Shown one piece after another: positions 61,864-64,000 of a DNA stretch of 64,000 nucleotides. The stretch comes from Chitinophagaceae bacterium (lineage in GTDB: Bacteria > Bacteroidota > Bacteroidia > Chitinophagales > Chitinophagaceae). The stretch is taken from the NCBI GenBank assembly GCA_024103425.1, contig JAGFIS010000011.1, positions 1-64,000 on the forward strand, written 5' to 3'. Below the pieces are notes generated by a model. It was not told the origin of the DNA. It was given only the letters and a program-made list of their open reading frames with translations, and did no database searches. The position numbers were made by a program, and so were the translations under genes. The stretch's first letter is position 1. Each line of letters opens with the position of its first letter.

Positions 61864-62646
61864 TTAGTCTTCCAGACTGGCGGCTACCACTTCAGCAAGG
61901 TCGAGCACTAACATTTTTCCTTCTGCATTATTTTCTTTTACTCCGTCGTTGAGCATGATCATGCAATACGGGCAATTGGATACGAGGACTGAAGCCCCTG
62001 TGTCTAAGGCCTGTTTTGTACGGGCTATATTTATTCTTGTATCTCCTTTCTCTTCTTCTTTGAACACCTGCGATCCTCCTGCGCCGCAACACATGGCACG
62101 GCTGCGGTTGTTGGCCATCTCTTCGAGATCAGCATCGAGTGTGGCAAGTACTTTCCTCGGTGCTTCGTAGATATCGTTGGCTCTGCCGAGGTAGCAACTG
62201 TCGTGGTAGGTAATCTTCTTGCCTTTAAATGATCCGCCTTCTTTGATGCGGATCTTACCTTCGTCAATCAGTTGCTGCAGATAAACGGTATGGTGCAGTA
62301 CTTCGTAATTGCCACCGAGTTTGGAGTATTCGTTTTTGAATGTGTTGAATCCATGCGGGCATATGGTAACGATCTTCTTGATGTTGTATCCGTTCAGGAT
62401 CTGAATATTCTGGTAAGCCATCATCTGGAAAAGGAACTCGTTTCCTGCTCTTCTTGCCGGATCGCCGGTACACATCTCTTCCTTGCCGAGGATGGCGTAA
62501 TTAATACCGATTTTATTGAGAATAGTAGCAAAAGCTCCTGCTATCTTTTGTGCTCTCTGGTCGAAGCTGCCTGCACAACCTACCCAAAAAAGTATCTCAG
62601 GCTCCTTGCCTTCTGCAGCCAGTTCTGCTACTGTAGAGACTTTCAT
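61864..62646 (-). CDS. CCG-domain iron-sulfur/disulfide-type oxidoreductase subunit
   Basis: A 260-residue protein with two cysteine-rich CCG-type motifs, one seen as DSCYLGRAND (near 145-155) and the other as MCCGAGGSQVF (near 190-200), and a WVGCAGSFDQR start. Such proteins are subunits of heterodisulfide reductase, glycolate or lactate oxidoreductases (LutA/GlpC-type), where the motifs bind an unusual iron-sulfur cluster. No partner flavoprotein or ferredoxin gene is seen in this window. A -7-like TAACTTTG (62680-62673) precedes it. Confidence 0.82.
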   Translation of the reverse strand: MKVSTVAELAAEGKEPEILFWVGCAGSFDQRAQKIAGAFATILNKIGINYAILGKEEMCTGDPARRAGNEFLFQMMAYQNIQILNGYNIKKIVTICPHGFNTFKNEYSKLGGNYEVLHHTVYLQQLIDEGKIRIKEGGSFKGKKITYHDSCYLGRANDIYEAPRKVLATLDADLEEMANNRSRAMCCGAGGSQVFKEEEKGDTRINIARTKQALDTGASVLVSNCPYCMIMLNDGVKENNAEGKMLVLDLAEVVAASLED

Positions 62647-62672
62647 ACTGTTTTATTTTTGCTAAAATACAA

Positions 62673-62680
62673 CAAAGTTA
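62673..62680 (-). promoter_or_regulatory. Possible -7 element of the CCG protein gene
   Basis: The minus strand reads TAACTTTG, 27 bp before the ATG; no -33 TTG was found. Confidence 0.35.
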
Positions 62681-62713
62681 ATCACCTGAGAGAGCCGATG
62701 CTAAATGAAGCTT

Positions 62714-62721
62714 TATTTTTG
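62714..62721 (+). promoter_or_regulatory. Possible -7 element of the second ATP-grasp gene
   Basis: TATTTTTG followed by CCCGC matches TAnnTTTG. It lies 42 bp before the likely TTG start. Confidence 0.4.
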
Positions 62722-62762
62722 CCCGCATTAAAAATTTTTCATATCCCGTTTGCGCTTTTGAA

Positions 62763-63812
62763 TTGAATCTCATAAAGAAAATAAAGAATTGGGAAGAGTG
62801 GCCGTTTGCAGTGCTTTACGCACCTCTTGCACCGGTGTGGGTTTACTATATGATCCGTTCGAGAACAGTATGGTTCTTTACACCAAGCAATCCTAAGATT
62901 ACGTTCGGGGGACTGATAGGAGAACCCAAGAGAGAAATGCACGAATTATTGCCGGCGCAATATATATCTAAGTATTTCAACGTTGTGCCGGGTACTTCTG
63001 CAGAAGAAGTTTTAGAGATGATGAAAAGCAAAGGACTGAATTTTCCCGTATTTGCGAAACCCGAGATAGGAGAGCAGGGGGTTCTGGTGAAAAAGATCGA
63101 TAATGAAGAGCAACTCAGGTTCTACCATTCAAAAATGACCTTTGAGTATTTCATTGAAGATAGTGTTACCTATCCGATGGAAGTCAGCCTTTTCTATTAC
63201 CGCTACCCTTGGGAACAGAAAGGGCATATCACGGGATTCCTGCATAAAATTCCGTTGCAAATAACGGGCGACGGTAAACGGACCTTGCTGGAGTTGATTC
63301 AATCTGATACGAAAGCAAAAAAATACCTGGACCGTTTGAAGAAGAAACATGCTGATCAATTGAATGTAATACTGAGGGAAAGGGAGGTGTACAAACTCAG
63401 TAATATGGGCAACCACAACCAGGGAGCACATTTTGTCGACCTAAAGGATGAGATAGATGATACGTTGGTTACCATGCTCGATGAAATCAGCCTCTCTATC
63501 AACGATTTTTTCTATGGCAGATACGATATTTTGTGTTCAGGCGTTGAAGAGCTGAAAAAACGGCAAAAATTCGCAATCCTTGAATACAATGGTTGCGGCG
63601 CCGAGCCTAACCATATTTATGACACAGGATATACCCTTAGAGAAGCATATGCTGAAATCCTTAAGCACTGGAAGCAGCTTTTCATCATCAGCAGGTATAA
63701 TCACCGTCAGGGAATTGCTTACTGGCCGTTTATGAAGGGATGGAGATTTGTGCGCGAGTCGAAGCAGTATATGAAGCAATTAAGAGTAATAGATCAATTA
63801 ATACCCTTTTAA
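62763..63812 (+). CDS. ATP-grasp domain protein, D-Ala-D-Ala ligase-like
   Basis: A 349-residue cytosolic protein. An N-terminal segment (about 1-45) of phylum-specific type (WEEWPFAVLYAPLAPVWVYYM) precedes the ATP-grasp domain, whose Lys-containing strand reads FAKPEIGEQGVLVKK and whose Mg-binding residues lie in AILEYNGCGAEPNHIYD near 280. The start is a TTG; an in-frame TGA lies 19 codons upstream and no ATG intervenes. It resembles enzymes annotated as D-alanine-D-alanine ligase-like, with unknown substrate. It is a second, unrelated ATP-grasp gene, 21 kb from the one in the GCS2 cluster. Confidence 0.8.
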   Translation: MNLIKKIKNWEEWPFAVLYAPLAPVWVYYMIRSRTVWFFTPSNPKITFGGLIGEPKREMHELLPAQYISKYFNVVPGTSAEEVLEMMKSKGLNFPVFAKPEIGEQGVLVKKIDNEEQLRFYHSKMTFEYFIEDSVTYPMEVSLFYYRYPWEQKGHITGFLHKIPLQITGDGKRTLLELIQSDTKAKKYLDRLKKKHADQLNVILREREVYKLSNMGNHNQGAHFVDLKDEIDDTLVTMLDEISLSINDFFYGRYDILCSGVEELKKRQKFAILEYNGCGAEPNHIYDTGYTLREAYAEILKHWKQLFIISRYNHRQGIAYWPFMKGWRFVRESKQYMKQLRVIDQLIPF

Positions 63813-63822
63813 AATTTAATTT

Positions 63823-64000
63823 ATGAGACTTTATCCATTTCTGTTGACGTTTTTATTTTTATTTCAACCCAAAGGAATTTTCGTTACTCATCTTGTACCG
63901 GTAGATGCAGGCAGCAAGGTGGCTTTCACTATCAAGAATTTTGGAATTGCTGTTAACGGCACCCTCTCCGGTATCGATGGAAAAATTTATTTTAATCCCG
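63823..64000 (+). CDS. YceI-like protein, N-terminal part
   Basis: The frame starts at ATG 63823 and is cut by the window end after 59 codons. A signal peptide (MRLYPFLLTFLFLFQPKG) is followed by a strand with PVDAGSKVAFTIKNFGIAVNGTLSG, the entry of the YceI lipocalin-like fold that binds long-chain isoprenoids. It begins 10 bp after the ATP-grasp gene, so they may be cotranscribed. Confidence 0.75.
   Translation, partial: MRLYPFLLTFLFLFQPKGIFVTHLVPVDAGSKVAFTIKNFGIAVNGTLSGIDGKIYFNP

Overview
The window looks like an ordinary chromosomal segment from a free-living member of the Bacteroidota, probably the Chitinophagales. The taxonomic signs are BamD/omega/PorD-type (DUF4835) linkage, a sigma-A promoter style with TTG ... 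TAnnTTTG elements in front of many genes, lipoproteins and outer-membrane barrels typical of the phylum, a bacillithiol-type YtxJ, prfB with a +1 frameshift, an extended signal peptidase I, and Gfo/Idh/MocA plus DUF1080 sugar genes. No phage, insertion sequence, CRISPR array or plasmid gene was seen. About 60 protein genes, two tRNAs, one candidate small RNA and one broken gene are described.

Layout. 0-4.3 kb: end of htpG, then a leftward polyprenyl synthase-recJ-methyltransferase operon. 4.6-9.1 kb: an OmpA-like porin, then bamD-rpoZ, then a DUF4835/PorD gene and a DUF4296 lipoprotein. 9.1-13.2 kb: a membrane protein-histidine kinase-response regulator operon, an unknown 129-aa gene, a 670-bp gap rich in regulatory-looking DNA, and an orphan response regulator. 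13.2-17.3 kb: plsC, ung, tRNA-Arg and two AT-rich tandem glycosyltransferases. 17.4-21.7 kb: TM2/DUF2752 membrane proteins, an Omp85-like barrel, and plsX/rpmF/DUF177. 21.8-30.7 kb: lhgO, a DUF3810 metalloprotease-like protein, a serine hydrolase, a DEAD-box helicase, a small barrel, a Sua5-type enzyme, dapD and era.

30.7-38.6 kb: a methyltransferase, aroC, a heterodimeric ABC exporter, mgtE, a broken SET-domain gene and a BI-1 protein. 38.7-43.0 kb: a SIMPL protein, then the most unusual accessory set: a GCS2-type carboxylate-amine ligase, an ATP-grasp ligase and a divergent esterase with an EF-hand-like loop, followed by tRNA-Leu. 43.3-51.6 kb: prfB, an NtrC-type activator without a DNA-binding domain, a hydrolase, lepB, ytxJ with a 39-aa lipoprotein, mpl, an exonuclease and a dolichol-phosphate-mannose-type synthase. 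51.6-57.9 kb: a sugar gene set (MFS porter, HEAT/double-DUF1080 protein, Gfo/Idh/MocA oxidoreductase). 57.9-64 kb: a 720-aa anchored protein, glnS, a CCG iron-sulfur protein, a second ATP-grasp protein and the start of a YceI-like gene.

Many genes serve envelope building (BamD, OmpA-like protein, PlsC, PlsX, Mpl, LepB, barrels) or core information processing. No complete, clearly new system was found. The items most worth checking are the ligase/ligase/esterase set, the 3-keto-sugar-type cluster, the candidate small RNA, the repeated ATCGTA-N4-TACGAT palindromes and the truncated sigma-54 activator. Several start codons were placed at an internal ATG because the longer reading begins with a TTG or GTG, in some cases inside a promoter element.
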